A stretch of DNA of 64,000 nt from VXLM01 sp965242665 (GTDB lineage: Bacteria; Chloroflexota; Dehalococcoidia; Lucifugimonadales; VXLM01). Under the pieces are notes generated by a model. It was not told the DNA's origin. It worked only from the letters and a program-made list of their open reading frames with translations, and did no database searches. Positions 25,371 to 34,239 of the stretch are shown one piece after another. A program made the translations under genes and the position numbers. Within the stretch, counting starts at the first letter, position 1, and every line of letters starts with the position of its first letter. Location: assembly GCA_965242665.1 (NCBI GenBank), contig OZ251484.1, forward strand, positions 1,674,001 through 1,738,000. The letters are read 5' to 3'.

Positions 25371-25649
25371 CTAGCCCGGCACGACGCCGGAGCCGACGAA
25401 TAGTTCTTTCGCTTCTTCGAGGGTGATGTCGGGTTCGGGGATGATGGCGTCGGACTCTTCTAGTTCGTCGAGTTCGAGGGGGGCACCGTGTTCTTTTACC
25501 ATGGCGATCATCTTGGCGAGGAGGCAGCGGAACTCTGCTTCGTTGTCGTCTCCTACCGTATCGACGATGGTTTGGTCGATTTCGTTGAGGTCGTCGAGCA
25601 GCGCGGCGGGGAACCGCCATTGGCCTTCCGTGAGGATTCTGATGATCAT
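25371..25649 (-). CDS. pspAA: PspA-associated protein PspAA
   Basis: The 92-residue protein matches the PspAA family: MIIRILTEGQWRF, ALLDDLNEIDQTIV, MVKEHGAPLELDEL, and a final ELFVGSGVVPG. Its ATG overlaps the end of pspA by four bases, which implies translational coupling. PspAA proteins accompany PspA in many actinobacteria, Chloroflexota and archaea and are thought to modulate envelope-stress responses. Confidence 0.85.
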   Translation of the reverse strand: MIIRILTEGQWRFPAALLDDLNEIDQTIVDTVGDDNEAEFRCLLAKMIAMVKEHGAPLELDELEESDAIIPEPDITLEEAKELFVGSGVVPG

Positions 25650-26404
25650 GCCTGTCCTCCTGGAAGTTCTTTGATATGGCTGCCTGGGAGTTGCTTGGGT
25701 TGACTGGTGTCGACGGATGCTTTGAGGGCTGCGAGTTCGGACTCTACCGTTGCGGACGCGGAGATTTTGCTGAGTTCGCGTTCGATGTCGTCCTTGCCGC
25801 CGCCGATTGGGTCGTCCAAGACGCCGGCGGCTGCGAGTTCGTCTATGGCGCCTGCCCGTGCCTTCATGGATTCGGTCTTGTGCTCGGCTCTCTCTACGGC
25901 CAGGCCGACGTCGCCCATTTCTTCCGAGAGTCCGGAGAGAGCGGATCCGATGCGAACCTGTGCTTGGGCAGCGCTGTATTGGGCCTTGATGACCTCTTTC
26001 TTGTTGCGGAAGGCTTGCACCTTTGCTTGCAGGCGCTGCTCGGCGGCGGTGAGCTTTTCTTGCTCGTGTTCCATGTCGGCGATCTGTTGGTCGAGGCCGT
26101 CGAGTTCCATGAGTGCGGTTTGCTTGCGTTCGAGCGCCATGCGTGCGAGGTCTTCGCGGCCCATTCCGAGGGCTTTGCGGGCTTGGTCGTCGAGCTTGCT
26201 TACGTTGTCACGGGCCTTCTTGGCTTGGAGCTCGAGGCGGCGCTTGGCGGTGACCATCTCGACGATGCCGCGCTTGACGTCCCGCAGCCTTTCGAGTTGC
26301 TGCTCGTATGCGTAGTCGAGGGTTTCCTTTGGGTCCTCGGCGTTGTCGAGGAGGCGGTTCATCTTCGCCTTCACGACGGTAGACATTCTGGATAGCATCC
26401 CCAT
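25646..26404 (-). CDS. pspA: PspA/IM30-family membrane-stress protein
   Basis: The 252-residue, mostly coiled-coil protein has the PspA/Vipp1 layout: an amphipathic N-terminal helix (MGMLSRMSTVVKAKMNRLLD), AEDPKETLDYAYEQQ, and long heptad helices to about residue 190. PspA assembles on the inner membrane face and maintains membrane integrity under stress. ATG 26404 has AGGAGG eight bases upstream; the longer frame from 26476 is rejected. It lies in an operon with a small membrane protein upstream and pspAA downstream. Confidence 0.9.
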   Translation of the reverse strand: MGMLSRMSTVVKAKMNRLLDNAEDPKETLDYAYEQQLERLRDVKRGIVEMVTAKRRLELQAKKARDNVSKLDDQARKALGMGREDLARMALERKQTALMELDGLDQQIADMEHEQEKLTAAEQRLQAKVQAFRNKKEVIKAQYSAAQAQVRIGSALSGLSEEMGDVGLAVERAEHKTESMKARAGAIDELAAAGVLDDPIGGGKDDIERELSKISASATVESELAALKASVDTSQPKQLPGSHIKELPGGQA

Positions 26405-26447
26405 GTTTCTTCCTCCTGGCCTCTCTGCGGCCGTTTGCGCTTTGGGC

Positions 26448-26636
26448 CTAGTAGCCGCTTTCGCCCTTCTTTCCACCTGCGAATAGGTGGAACAGGCCGA
26501 ATACGATGAGAATGATTCCGACGATCAGAATGATCAGACCGGCCGTGTCAATCACCCAGTCGATGAGGTTCCACCGAAGGATTACCCCGAGTATCACGAG
26601 GATGATTCCAACGACCAGCGTGCCTGCACTACCCAT
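26448..26636 (-). CDS. Small two-helix membrane protein of the psp operon
   Basis: The 62-residue protein has two hydrophobic helices (LVVGIILVILGVIL and LIILIVGIILIVFGLFHLF) around a short WNLIDW loop and a basic tail. ATG 26636 has AGGAGG upstream. It is the first gene after the psp promoter, 43 bases before pspA. It could anchor PspA or sense membrane state, as PspB/PspC do; this is inference from position. Confidence 0.7.
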   Translation of the reverse strand: MGSAGTLVVGIILVILGVILRWNLIDWVIDTAGLIILIVGIILIVFGLFHLFAGGKKGESGY

Positions 26637-26685
26637 ATTCGACCTCCTGCGGCGTTCCGCGCCTTGCTTTCATGTTCTGCATCTA

Positions 26686-26714
26686 ACGATAGTGGGATCG
26701 CGCTATGGTGTCAA
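26686..26714 (-). promoter_or_regulatory. Sigma-70-type promoter of the psp operon
   Basis: On the minus strand TTGACA (26709-26714) is followed after 17 bases by TATCGT (26686-26691). It directs transcription into the small membrane protein, pspA and pspAA. There is no sigma-54 pattern as in enterobacterial psp operons. Confidence 0.65.
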
Positions 26715-26715
26715 G

Positions 26716-26745
26716 CGCCTCCGCCTACCGCGGTAGGCGGAGGCG
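26716..26745 (-). terminator. 30-base perfect palindrome downstream of rpe
   Basis: CGCCTCCGCCTACCG is followed directly by its exact inverse complement. It lies 19 bases past the rpe stop and just before the psp promoter, so it probably ends the maoC-argH-rpe transcript. No clear U tract follows. Confidence 0.55.
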
Positions 26746-26763
26746 AACTGACTTCTCATACGG

Positions 26764-27450
26764 TTAGGCGGCGGGGTCCAAGCCGCGTTGGGCGCGCTGG
26801 CGGATCGACGCGATGGCGGCGGGGATTCCGTGGGGGCTTTGGAAGACGGCGGAGCCGGCGACGAGGGTGCGGGCACCGGCGCGGACGACTCTCTCGGCGG
26901 TGTCCGGTCCGATGCCGCCGTCGACTTCGATTTCCACGCTTCGGCCCCGTTCTTCCAGCATCTGTCGAACGAGAGCGATCTTGGGTATGGACGATTCGAT
27001 GAACGATTGACCGCCGAAGCCTGGATTGACGGACATGACGAGCACGACATCCACGTCTTGCAGAGCCTCTTCGATCGCGGATACGGGGGTGGATGGGTTG
27101 AGGGCGACGCCGGCAAGGATGCCGCGGTCTTTGATCTGGTGAATGACTCGGTGGAGGTGTTGGGCGGTTTCGACGTGGACGGTTATCAGGTCGGCCTGGG
27201 CGTCGGAGAGCGCGGGGATGTAGCGTTCGGGGCGCTCGACCATCATGTGGACGTCGAAGAATGCGTTGGTATGGGAGCGGAGCGCTTGGATTACTGTGGG
27301 GCCGAAGGTTAGGTTCGGGACGAAGTGGCCGTCCATCATGTCGAGATGGATGGCGTCTGCGCCTGCGTCGAGCGCTTCTGCTGCTTGGCTGCCAAGACGA
27401 GCGAAGTCGGCTGACAGCACCGAGGGGGCGATCTTGATTTGGCTATTCAA
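26764..27450 (-). CDS. rpe: Ribulose-phosphate 3-epimerase
   Basis: This 228-residue TIM barrel interconverts ribulose- and xylulose-5-phosphate in the pentose phosphate pathway. It shows IAPSVLSADFARLG, the metal-binding HLDMMDGHFVPN, DVHMMVERPE, MSVNPGFGGQSF and EVDGGI, all standard Rpe motifs. Its ATG overlaps the argH end by eight bases, so it is the last gene of the maoC-argH-rpe operon. Confidence 0.95.
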   Translation of the reverse strand: MNSQIKIAPSVLSADFARLGSQAAEALDAGADAIHLDMMDGHFVPNLTFGPTVIQALRSHTNAFFDVHMMVERPERYIPALSDAQADLITVHVETAQHLHRVIHQIKDRGILAGVALNPSTPVSAIEEALQDVDVVLVMSVNPGFGGQSFIESSIPKIALVRQMLEERGRSVEIEVDGGIGPDTAERVVRAGARTLVAGSAVFQSPHGIPAAIASIRQRAQRGLDPAA

Positions 27451-28789
27451 GGTCTTCCGTCTCCAGTTCGGTCATTGCGTCGGATATAGCGGATTCGACG
27501 CGGTTCGGCGCGGTGCCGCCGCGAACATCGCGCGCCCGAACGGAGGATTCCACGTCGATGTCTAGCACGTCCGCGTCGAATTTGTCGGAAAATCGCCGGT
27601 ACTCGGAGAGGTCGAGCTCGTCGAGGCGCTTGCCGGAGTCGGATGCGCGCAGCGCGAGGCGCGCGACGATGCCATGCGCTTCGCGGAAAGGCATTCCCTT
27701 GGCGACGAGGTAGTCCGCGACATCGGTCGCCAGGGCATAGCTGCGCTCGGCCGCCGAGCGCATTCGGTCTGCATGGACGCGCATGGTGGAAACCATGCCT
27801 TCTGCGACGCGGAGCGTTGGGATGATGGTATCGACGGTATCGAACAGTCCTTCTTTGTCTTCCTGCATGTCGCGGTTGTACGTGAGGGGGATTCCCTTCA
27901 TGGTGGTCAGCAGGCCGATGAGATTGCCGTAGACCCGCCCGGTCTTGCCGCGTGCGATCTCCGCGAAGTCGGGGTTGCGCTTCTGGGGCATGATACTGCT
28001 GCCGGTCGTATATCGTTCGTCGAGCTGGACGAATCCAAACTCATCCGACGACCAAAGGACGAGTTCCTCTCCGAGGCGAGAGAGGTGCATGGCGCAGATC
28101 GACGCGGCGGCGTGGAATTCGAGTAGGAAGTCGCGGTCGGATACGGCGTCCATGCTGTTGGCGCTGACTGCGCGGAAGCCGAGCTCGGACGCGGTAGACT
28201 CGCGGTCGATGGGATAGGGGACGCCCGCCATCGCGCCGCTGCCCAGGGGCATGACGTCTGCGCTCTTTCTCGCCTGACGGAAACGGAGGGAGTCGCGCCC
28301 AAACATCTCGAAGTAGGCGAGCATGTGGTGGGCGAACAAGACGGGTTGTGCGCGCTGCATATGGGTGTATCCGGGCATGAGGACGGCGGAGTTGGCGCTT
28401 GCGGTTTGGACGAACGCCGAGCGCAGGGCGCGCAGGGCGTCGAGCGCTTCCCCGACGACTTCCTTGACGTACAGGCGAACGTCCGTTGCGACCTGGTCGT
28501 TGCGAGAGCGTGCGGTGTGGAGTTTGCCTGCTACGGCGCCGATCTTCTCGAAGAGGCGCTTTTCGATGTTCATGTGAACGTCTTCGAGTTCCGCGCGCCA
28601 GGGAAATTGGCCGGCTTCGATCTCTTCGCGGATGCGGCGGAGGCCGTCGACGATGCGGTCGCCCTCGCGGTCGGAGATGATCCCCTGTCGGGCGAGCATC
28701 CGCGCATGGGCGATCGATCCGGCGATGTCCTGTCTGTAGAGCCGCCGGTCGTAGTGGATGGAGACGGTGTAATCGGAATGCGAGTTCAT
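27443..28789 (-). CDS. argH: Argininosuccinate lyase
   Basis: The 448-residue enzyme splits argininosuccinate into arginine and fumarate, the last step of arginine synthesis. It shows DVHMNIEKRL, HTARSRNDQVATD, PGYTHMQRAQPV and the fumarase/aspartase signature GSSIMPQKRNPD. Compared with most ArgH the N-terminus is short: it begins near IHYDRRLYRQDI and lacks the usual WGGRF segment. It sits between maoC and rpe in an operon; argG is about 1 kb away on the same strand. Confidence 0.95.
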   Translation of the reverse strand: MNSHSDYTVSIHYDRRLYRQDIAGSIAHARMLARQGIISDREGDRIVDGLRRIREEIEAGQFPWRAELEDVHMNIEKRLFEKIGAVAGKLHTARSRNDQVATDVRLYVKEVVGEALDALRALRSAFVQTASANSAVLMPGYTHMQRAQPVLFAHHMLAYFEMFGRDSLRFRQARKSADVMPLGSGAMAGVPYPIDRESTASELGFRAVSANSMDAVSDRDFLLEFHAAASICAMHLSRLGEELVLWSSDEFGFVQLDERYTTGSSIMPQKRNPDFAEIARGKTGRVYGNLIGLLTTMKGIPLTYNRDMQEDKEGLFDTVDTIIPTLRVAEGMVSTMRVHADRMRSAAERSYALATDVADYLVAKGMPFREAHGIVARLALRASDSGKRLDELDLSEYRRFSDKFDADVLDIDVESSVRARDVRGGTAPNRVESAISDAMTELETEDLE

Positions 28790-28808
28790 GGCGGGGAGGA
28801 ACTGTGCG

Positions 28809-29279
28809 CTAGGCGGGGCGCTTTGGGACGAGGAAGCGGCGGCGCAGAGTCAGTACGAGTTCGCCGCGCTGGTTCGCGCCTCTGCTTTCGATGTAGACGA
28901 TGCCGCGGTCGGGCTTGGTGCGAGACTCTCGCACGTCGAGCACCTCACTTTCGGCGTAGATCGTGTCGCCTTGGAATACGGGGGCTTCGTGGCGTATCCG
29001 CTCGTATTCGAGGTTCGCAATCGCCTTGCCGGACGTGTCCGGCACGCTCATTCCCACGATCAGGCTCAGCACCAGGGGGCCGACGACGAGTATCTTCCCG
29101 TGCTGGTGCTTGCTCATGTACTCCTCGTCGATGTGGAGGGGGCTGGTGTTCATCGTCAACAGGGTGAACACGTGGTTGTCTGACTCCGTGACCGTCTTGC
29201 CCGGCCAGTGCTTGTACACGTCGCCGGGCGTGAATTCCTCCAGGTAGCGTCCGTATCTGTCTCTCGCATCGTAAATCAC
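28809..29279 (-). CDS. MaoC-like hotdog dehydratase
   Basis: The 156-residue hotdog-fold protein belongs to the MaoC/(R)-enoyl-CoA hydratase group, close to mesaconyl-CoA hydratase-like members. It shows YLEEFTPGDVYKHWPGKTV, the active-site region TMNTSPLHIDEEYM (Asp/His equivalents), and ANLEYERIRHEAPVFQGDT. It probably hydrates an enoyl-CoA. It starts an operon with argH and rpe, an unexpected pairing with no clear metabolic link. Confidence 0.85.
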   Translation of the reverse strand: MIYDARDRYGRYLEEFTPGDVYKHWPGKTVTESDNHVFTLLTMNTSPLHIDEEYMSKHQHGKILVVGPLVLSLIVGMSVPDTSGKAIANLEYERIRHEAPVFQGDTIYAESEVLDVRESRTKPDRGIVYIESRGANQRGELVLTLRRRFLVPKRPA

Positions 29280-29407
29280 CGAAATGCCTCCGGGTGGTCA
29301 TTGGTATCGTGCAGTCGTGACTGCGCTGCGCGCCGGTCGGTCATGTAAGTCTTGCAAAGTTGGACGCAGTACGCAAGCGGCGCGCGGGGTAGGTTCCGTT
29401 CACATTG

Positions 29408-29858
29408 CTACGGTGCAGGTGTCGCTATAGATGCGCGTTGGAACGCAGACTACTAGATTCCCGCCTTCACGGGAATGACGTGGGTGAGCGCGCGTAAGGG
29501 CTCCATCTGCTGCGGTGTAGGTGTCGCTACGGATACGCATTGGAAGGCAGACTACTAGATTCCCGCCTTCACGGGAATGACGTGGATGGGCGCGCGTAAG
29601 GGCTCCATCTGCTGCGGTGTAGGTGTCGCTACGGATACGCATTGGAAGGCAGACTACTAGATTCCCGCCTTCACGGGAATGACGTGGATGGGCGCGCGTT
29701 AGGGCCCCTATGTGCTGCGGTGCAGGTGTTCCTATGGATGGGGGTTGGGAGGCCGCCTGCTAGATTCCCGCCTTCACGGGAATGACGTGGATGGGCGCGC
29801 GTTGGGAGGCCGCCTGCTAGATTCCCGCCTTCACGGGAATGACGGGGGTGAGCGCGCG
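29408..29858. repeat. Tandem array of about 102-bp units with palindromic cores
   Basis: The core GATTCCCGCCTTCACGGGAA starts at 29456, 29558, 29660, 29763 and 29820, so the spacing is 102, 102, 103 and 57 bases. Intervening sequence is nearly identical in the first three units. Each core forms a hairpin ending in ATGACG. The array reaches the argG stop codon. Bases 29280-29407 upstream show nothing. Confidence 0.85.
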
Positions 29859-31121
29859 CTAGCGCCCCATCTGCGGGTATTGGCGGCTGCCGACGTTGCG
29901 GGCGGAGACCTGTAGCACCTTGAGGAAGCCCTCTGCGTCGGCGTGGTCGTAGGAGCCGAGCGCCTCCATCGAGGAATCGTCGGTATAGAGGGAGTGCGGC
30001 ATCGCCTCGGGGGTGTCGTCGGCCGTCTCGAAGGTGATCGTGCCTTTGTAGAGTCGGACGGTGACCGCGCCCGTGGCGAGTTTGCGGATCGGTTCGAGGG
30101 CGGCGAGGGCGGATGTCGTCCCCAGGTCGAGCCAGTAGCCTTGGTAGATTTGGTTGCTGACGAATGCGGAGAGGGAGTCGAACAGCTGCCGCGCGCGCCG
30201 GTCGAGGACGAATTGCAGGAGGAATTCATATGTGCGTCCGAGCAGTTCCATGCCCGGGGCCTCGTAGATGCCGCGTGACTTGATGCCCACGAAGCGGTTT
30301 TCGACGGTGTGCAGGCCGATGCCGACGCCGTGCGCTCCTGCAATGGCGTTGGCGCGGCGGAACAGATCTGCCGGCGCGCCGCTCTCTCCGTCGATGGACG
30401 CCGGCGAACCCTCTTCCCATCGCACGGTTACCGAACGCGGTGCGTCCGGCGCGTCCCACGGCCAAACGCCCATGCCCGGCTCGACGAAGAAGGGGGGAAC
30501 TGCGACGTCTTCAAGGTCGCCCGCTTCGTGGGTAAGTCCCAGGAAGTTCGCGTCCGTGGAGTAGCGGGACTCGCCCGCGGGCTTGATGGGCAGGTCGTGC
30601 TTGGCGCAGTAGTCCAGCATCTGCTGCCGTCCGGGGAACTCCGCGACGAACGCGGGGTCTCGCCATGGGGCGTAGACGTCCATGTCCGGGTGGAGGATGT
30701 TGGCTGCGATCTGGAAGCGGACTTGATCGTTGCCGCGTCCGGTCGCACCGTGGAAGAGGACGGGGATGCTGCGCTCCTCGAACTCTGGCAGCAGCGCGCC
30801 AACGGTCACCGGGCGCGCGATTCCCGTCGTGTTCCAGTAGCCGCCCTCGTAGCGCGCCTGCGCCTGAATCACCTTCAGTCCGGCTTCCGCCAAGGCATCG
30901 TGCGCGGGTACGACGAATGCGTCGACCGCGCCGCACGCGCGCATCCGATCCGCGACAGCACCGACGTTCTCCTCGTCCGGCTGCCCCAGGTCGACCGTCC
31001 CCGCGGTGACTCGGAAGCCCTTGCTCGTGAGCCAGTGCGTCACCGTGCAGCTGTCCAGCCCCCCGGAGACCGCGCCCCCGATGAGGGTGATGTTCTTGTC
31101 ATGCAGTTCGCGCCAGTTCAT
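29859..31121 (-). CDS. argG: Argininosuccinate synthase (type 2)
   Basis: The 420-residue ATP-dependent enzyme condenses citrulline and aspartate. The pyrophosphatase loop reads AVSGGLDSCTVTHWL. Other family blocks include YEGGYWNTTGIARPV, HGATGRGNDQVRF, GESRYSTDANFLG and VENRFVGIKSRGIYE. Together with argH it completes the last two steps of arginine synthesis, although other genes lie between them. It is divergent from methyltransferase copy 3. Confidence 0.95.
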   Translation of the reverse strand: MNWRELHDKNITLIGGAVSGGLDSCTVTHWLTSKGFRVTAGTVDLGQPDEENVGAVADRMRACGAVDAFVVPAHDALAEAGLKVIQAQARYEGGYWNTTGIARPVTVGALLPEFEERSIPVLFHGATGRGNDQVRFQIAANILHPDMDVYAPWRDPAFVAEFPGRQQMLDYCAKHDLPIKPAGESRYSTDANFLGLTHEAGDLEDVAVPPFFVEPGMGVWPWDAPDAPRSVTVRWEEGSPASIDGESGAPADLFRRANAIAGAHGVGIGLHTVENRFVGIKSRGIYEAPGMELLGRTYEFLLQFVLDRRARQLFDSLSAFVSNQIYQGYWLDLGTTSALAALEPIRKLATGAVTVRLYKGTITFETADDTPEAMPHSLYTDDSSMEALGSYDHADAEGFLKVLQVSARNVGSRQYPQMGR

Positions 31122-31150
31122 GGGGGTTGGAGGTCCTTTCGGGGAGAATG

Positions 31151-31156
31151 ATTATA
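31151..31156 (-). promoter_or_regulatory. Likely -10 box of argG
   Basis: A perfect TATAAT on the minus strand lies 30 bases before the argG ATG. A TTGAAT lies upstream but only 14 bases away, so the -35 is uncertain. Confidence 0.4.
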
Positions 31157-31242
31157 CATCCTATACGTACATTCAAGGATAGCAGGATATGGTAGGGTGT
31201 GGTACTCTCTGGAAGCGCCATATCAAGTAGGATGTTTCGATA

Positions 31243-34155
31243 GTGCCTAGACAGACGGAACCGAGCGCGAACAACGCCTTGGGCGCGCTGTTGCAGGGGA
31301 TGATGCGTTCCTGCGATGTGCGGTCGGAGACGGTGCGCGCGGTGGTGGATCAGCCGGGTTTACAGCCGGACATTCTCATTACGGAGCGGGGGCGTTCTGC
31401 GGTCGTAGTGGAAGCGGAGTACGAGCCTGCGCGGAGCGTGGAGGACGAGGCGATGTCTCGTCTGGGGTTGGAGATCGTGGAAGGGGGGCGCAAAGTGGAG
31501 GCGGTGATTGCGCTGCGGTATCCGGACGAGGTGGCGCGTTGCGCGGATCTGCGCGCTGCGCTGTGTAACGCGCGGCTGTCGTACTGCGCGTTTACGGATG
31601 ATCCTGGGGGGGCGGAGCGGTTTCCGGAGTCGGGTTGGCTGCATGGGTCGGTGAGCGACCTTGCGGATCTGATCCGGCTGGTGTCCGTGCCTCAACACGC
31701 GGTCGACGCCGCAACCGATGCTACCCAGCGGGGGATCGATCGAGTTGCTGCCATACTGGACGAATTGGACAAGACGAGGTCTGGGGTCACGACGGAGATA
31801 GCCCGCCTGCTCGGGATGGTGAACGTTCCCCAGGCGAGGAAGATGGCGTGCGCCATTCTTGCCAACGCGATGGTCTTCCATGAGCGCATCGCTGGAATGT
31901 CGGACAACGACGTCAAGCCGTTGAGTCTGGTATGCGGTCCGGGAGTGTCCAATCCAAAAAGTGAGACGTTGGCGGCCTGGACGGAGATTCTGAAGATCAA
32001 CTACTGGCCGATATTCGCGGTTGGGAAGGATATTCTCAATCAGGTTCCATCCGATACTGCGCCGCGTATTCTGCGGACGTTGGAGCTTACCGTTGGGGAG
32101 GTGAACGCGGTCGGGATCGACAACTCGCGCGATCTGACGGGGCGGGTGTTCCAGCGGTTGATTGCGGACCGCAAATATCTGGCGACGTTCTACACTCGGC
32201 CGGAGTCTGCGGCTTTGCTTGCGCGTCTTGCGGTCGCAAAGATGGAGGGGGTGGATTGGTCGGACGCCGAGTCTATCGGCAGCTTGCGGGTCGGAGACTT
32301 CGCGTGCGGCACCGGGGCGCTTCTGGGAGCTGTCTACGAGCAGATAGCTGCGCGCCACGAGCGTGGTGGGGGCGACTTGGACGCGCTTCACCCGGTCATG
32401 ATGGAGGAAGTCTTCTACGGCTGCGACGTGATGCCGTCCGCCATCCACATCACTGGTTCGACTCTCTCCGGCTCTCACCCAAGTGTCGGGTACAGCAAGG
32501 CCCGCTTGTATACCATGCCATACGGCCGGTTGAGTGATGGTACTGTTTCGGATGGGTCGTTGGAGTTCTTGATCTCGAACGCACAAATGACGCTGACCAA
32601 TCTCAGCGACCCCGCGATGCGTACTGGCAGCGTTGGGGAGGAGACTGCATCCCAGATCATCGCAGAGGTGCGCGACGAGTGGTTCGACATGGTGATCATG
32701 AATCCGCCGTTTACGCGGGCCACGAATCACGAGGGAGCACACGCCAACGTGGTCAATCCTGCTTTTGCGGCCTTCGATGCGAGCAAGGAAGATATGGACG
32801 AGATGGGTCGTAGGATGAAGGTTCTCGGGAAGGGCACTTGCTACGACGGCAAGGCTGGGCTTGCGTCTGCGTTCGCGGCGTTGGCGCACAAGAAGCTGAA
32901 GCCTGGGGGCGTGCTGGCAATGGTGCTGCCGCTGTCGGTATCCGCAGGGACGTCGTGGCAGAAGTTTCGTCAGTTGCTCGCGGACGAGTACGCTGACTTG
33001 GAAGTGGTGAGCATCGCGGCCAACGGCAAGGAGATGTCGTTTTCGTCTGACACGGGGATGGCGGAGTGCTTGGTCGTTGCGCGGAAGCGCAAGCGGCAGG
33101 ATTCTCCGAGTCGAGTCACGAAATTCACATCGCTCGTCCGACGTCCGGCTGGGCTCGTCCAGGCATCCGAGATAGCGAAGAAACTGATCAACGCGAACGA
33201 CATCCGTGGCATTGAGGAAGGGCCATACGGCGGGACGGAAGTCATGGTCGGCATGGAACAAATGGGAGAGACCACTTCGGCGAATCTCGCCGGGCGACGG
33301 GATCCGACATGGAACGCAGTCAGAATCATGGATAACGCAGTCGCTCAGGCGGCACATGCGTTGTCCAACTCGAAGCTCTGGTTGCCGACGTACACGGAAC
33401 CTCTTTCGCTCAGCGTAACTAGATTATCGGACATTGGGAAGCGGGGGTTGGTTCACCGGCTCCTTGTCGGACCTCCGCAGCCTGCACCCTTCACCAAGAG
33501 GGCGCCTAGCCGAACGGCCGACTACCCGTCCCTTTGGAACCACGACGCCAAGAAAGAAACTCGAATGGTATGCGCTCCCGACTCGCAGCTGCGAGTGCAG
33601 CGGGGGATGGAGGCGAAAGCGAATGAGATCTGGGAGACCATTGCCAGCCGCGCGCATATAAACCTTGATTTTCGGTTCAATTCCCAGCCGTTGGGGGCCG
33701 CATTTACCGACTATGAATCCATCGGCGGGGTTGCGTGGCCAAACGTGAAGTTCCCAGACGACCGCTTCGATTATGCCTTCACCGTGTGGGGCAACAGCAC
33801 GCTTGGCTTGCTGCTATTCTGGTGGCATTCCAACCTGCAGCAAGGTGGGCGCGGTCGAATAACCGTCAGTTCGGCAGAGTCGCTGCCTGTGCTGGATTTG
33901 CGGGCACTCAGTGACGAGCAGCTTGCAACCGCAGAAGCGATATTCGACGAGTTCCGGGACAGGGATCTGAAGCCTGCGTATCTTGCGGACGCGGACGCAA
34001 ACCGTGCGTTGTTGGATCAGCGGGTCGTGTGCGATCTGTTGGGGTTCGATGAGGACGTGTACGGAGCGGTGCGCTGGCTCGCGGCCAAGTGGTGCACGGA
34101 GCCGTCGGTGCATGGGGGGAAGGCGCGTCCGCGGGGGGCGGAGCTGGTGGTGTAA
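31243..34155 (+). CDS. Nuclease-N6-adenine methyltransferase fusion, copy 3 (type IIG-like)
   Basis: The 970-residue protein is a close paralogue of copy 1, similar along nearly the whole length. P42-D43 and E57-A-E59 mark the PD-(D/E)XK-like segment; motif I DFACGTGALLGAVY is near 352 and motif IV NPPFTRA near 487. The C-terminal third keeps VWGNSTLGLLL and EPSVHGGKARP. The start is GTG 31243, whose product opens MPRQTEPSANN as in copy 1. The segment between motif IV and the C-terminus differs most from copy 1, consistent with a different recognition site. It is transcribed alone, divergent from argG, and ends at a strong terminator. Confidence 0.8.
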   Translation: MPRQTEPSANNALGALLQGMMRSCDVRSETVRAVVDQPGLQPDILITERGRSAVVVEAEYEPARSVEDEAMSRLGLEIVEGGRKVEAVIALRYPDEVARCADLRAALCNARLSYCAFTDDPGGAERFPESGWLHGSVSDLADLIRLVSVPQHAVDAATDATQRGIDRVAAILDELDKTRSGVTTEIARLLGMVNVPQARKMACAILANAMVFHERIAGMSDNDVKPLSLVCGPGVSNPKSETLAAWTEILKINYWPIFAVGKDILNQVPSDTAPRILRTLELTVGEVNAVGIDNSRDLTGRVFQRLIADRKYLATFYTRPESAALLARLAVAKMEGVDWSDAESIGSLRVGDFACGTGALLGAVYEQIAARHERGGGDLDALHPVMMEEVFYGCDVMPSAIHITGSTLSGSHPSVGYSKARLYTMPYGRLSDGTVSDGSLEFLISNAQMTLTNLSDPAMRTGSVGEETASQIIAEVRDEWFDMVIMNPPFTRATNHEGAHANVVNPAFAAFDASKEDMDEMGRRMKVLGKGTCYDGKAGLASAFAALAHKKLKPGGVLAMVLPLSVSAGTSWQKFRQLLADEYADLEVVSIAANGKEMSFSSDTGMAECLVVARKRKRQDSPSRVTKFTSLVRRPAGLVQASEIAKKLINANDIRGIEEGPYGGTEVMVGMEQMGETTSANLAGRRDPTWNAVRIMDNAVAQAAHALSNSKLWLPTYTEPLSLSVTRLSDIGKRGLVHRLLVGPPQPAPFTKRAPSRTADYPSLWNHDAKKETRMVCAPDSQLRVQRGMEAKANEIWETIASRAHINLDFRFNSQPLGAAFTDYESIGGVAWPNVKFPDDRFDYAFTVWGNSTLGLLLFWWHSNLQQGGRGRITVSSAESLPVLDLRALSDEQLATAEAIFDEFRDRDLKPAYLADADANRALLDQRVVCDLLGFDEDVYGAVRWLAAKWCTEPSVHGGKARPRGAELVV

Positions 34156-34178
34156 GACAGCGCGTCAAGCAGTTGCTT

Positions 34179-34217
34179 ATGAGGAGCCCCACCCTGCATT
34201 TGGGCGGGGCTCCTCAT
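34179..34217. terminator. Strong hairpin terminator between convergent genes
   Basis: ATGAGGAGCCCC at 34179-34190 pairs perfectly with 34206-34217, and three further G-C pairs continue inward past a mismatch, leaving a TGCATTT loop. It lies between methyltransferase copy 3 (plus) and the molybdenum hydroxylase operon (minus) and could stop both. Confidence 0.75.
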
Positions 34218-34239
34218 GTCTTGGTGCGGTGCTGGCAGT

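Noticed and set aside
31360..33357. A 665-codon minus-strand open frame
   Set aside because: It is the antisense shadow of methyltransferase copy 3.
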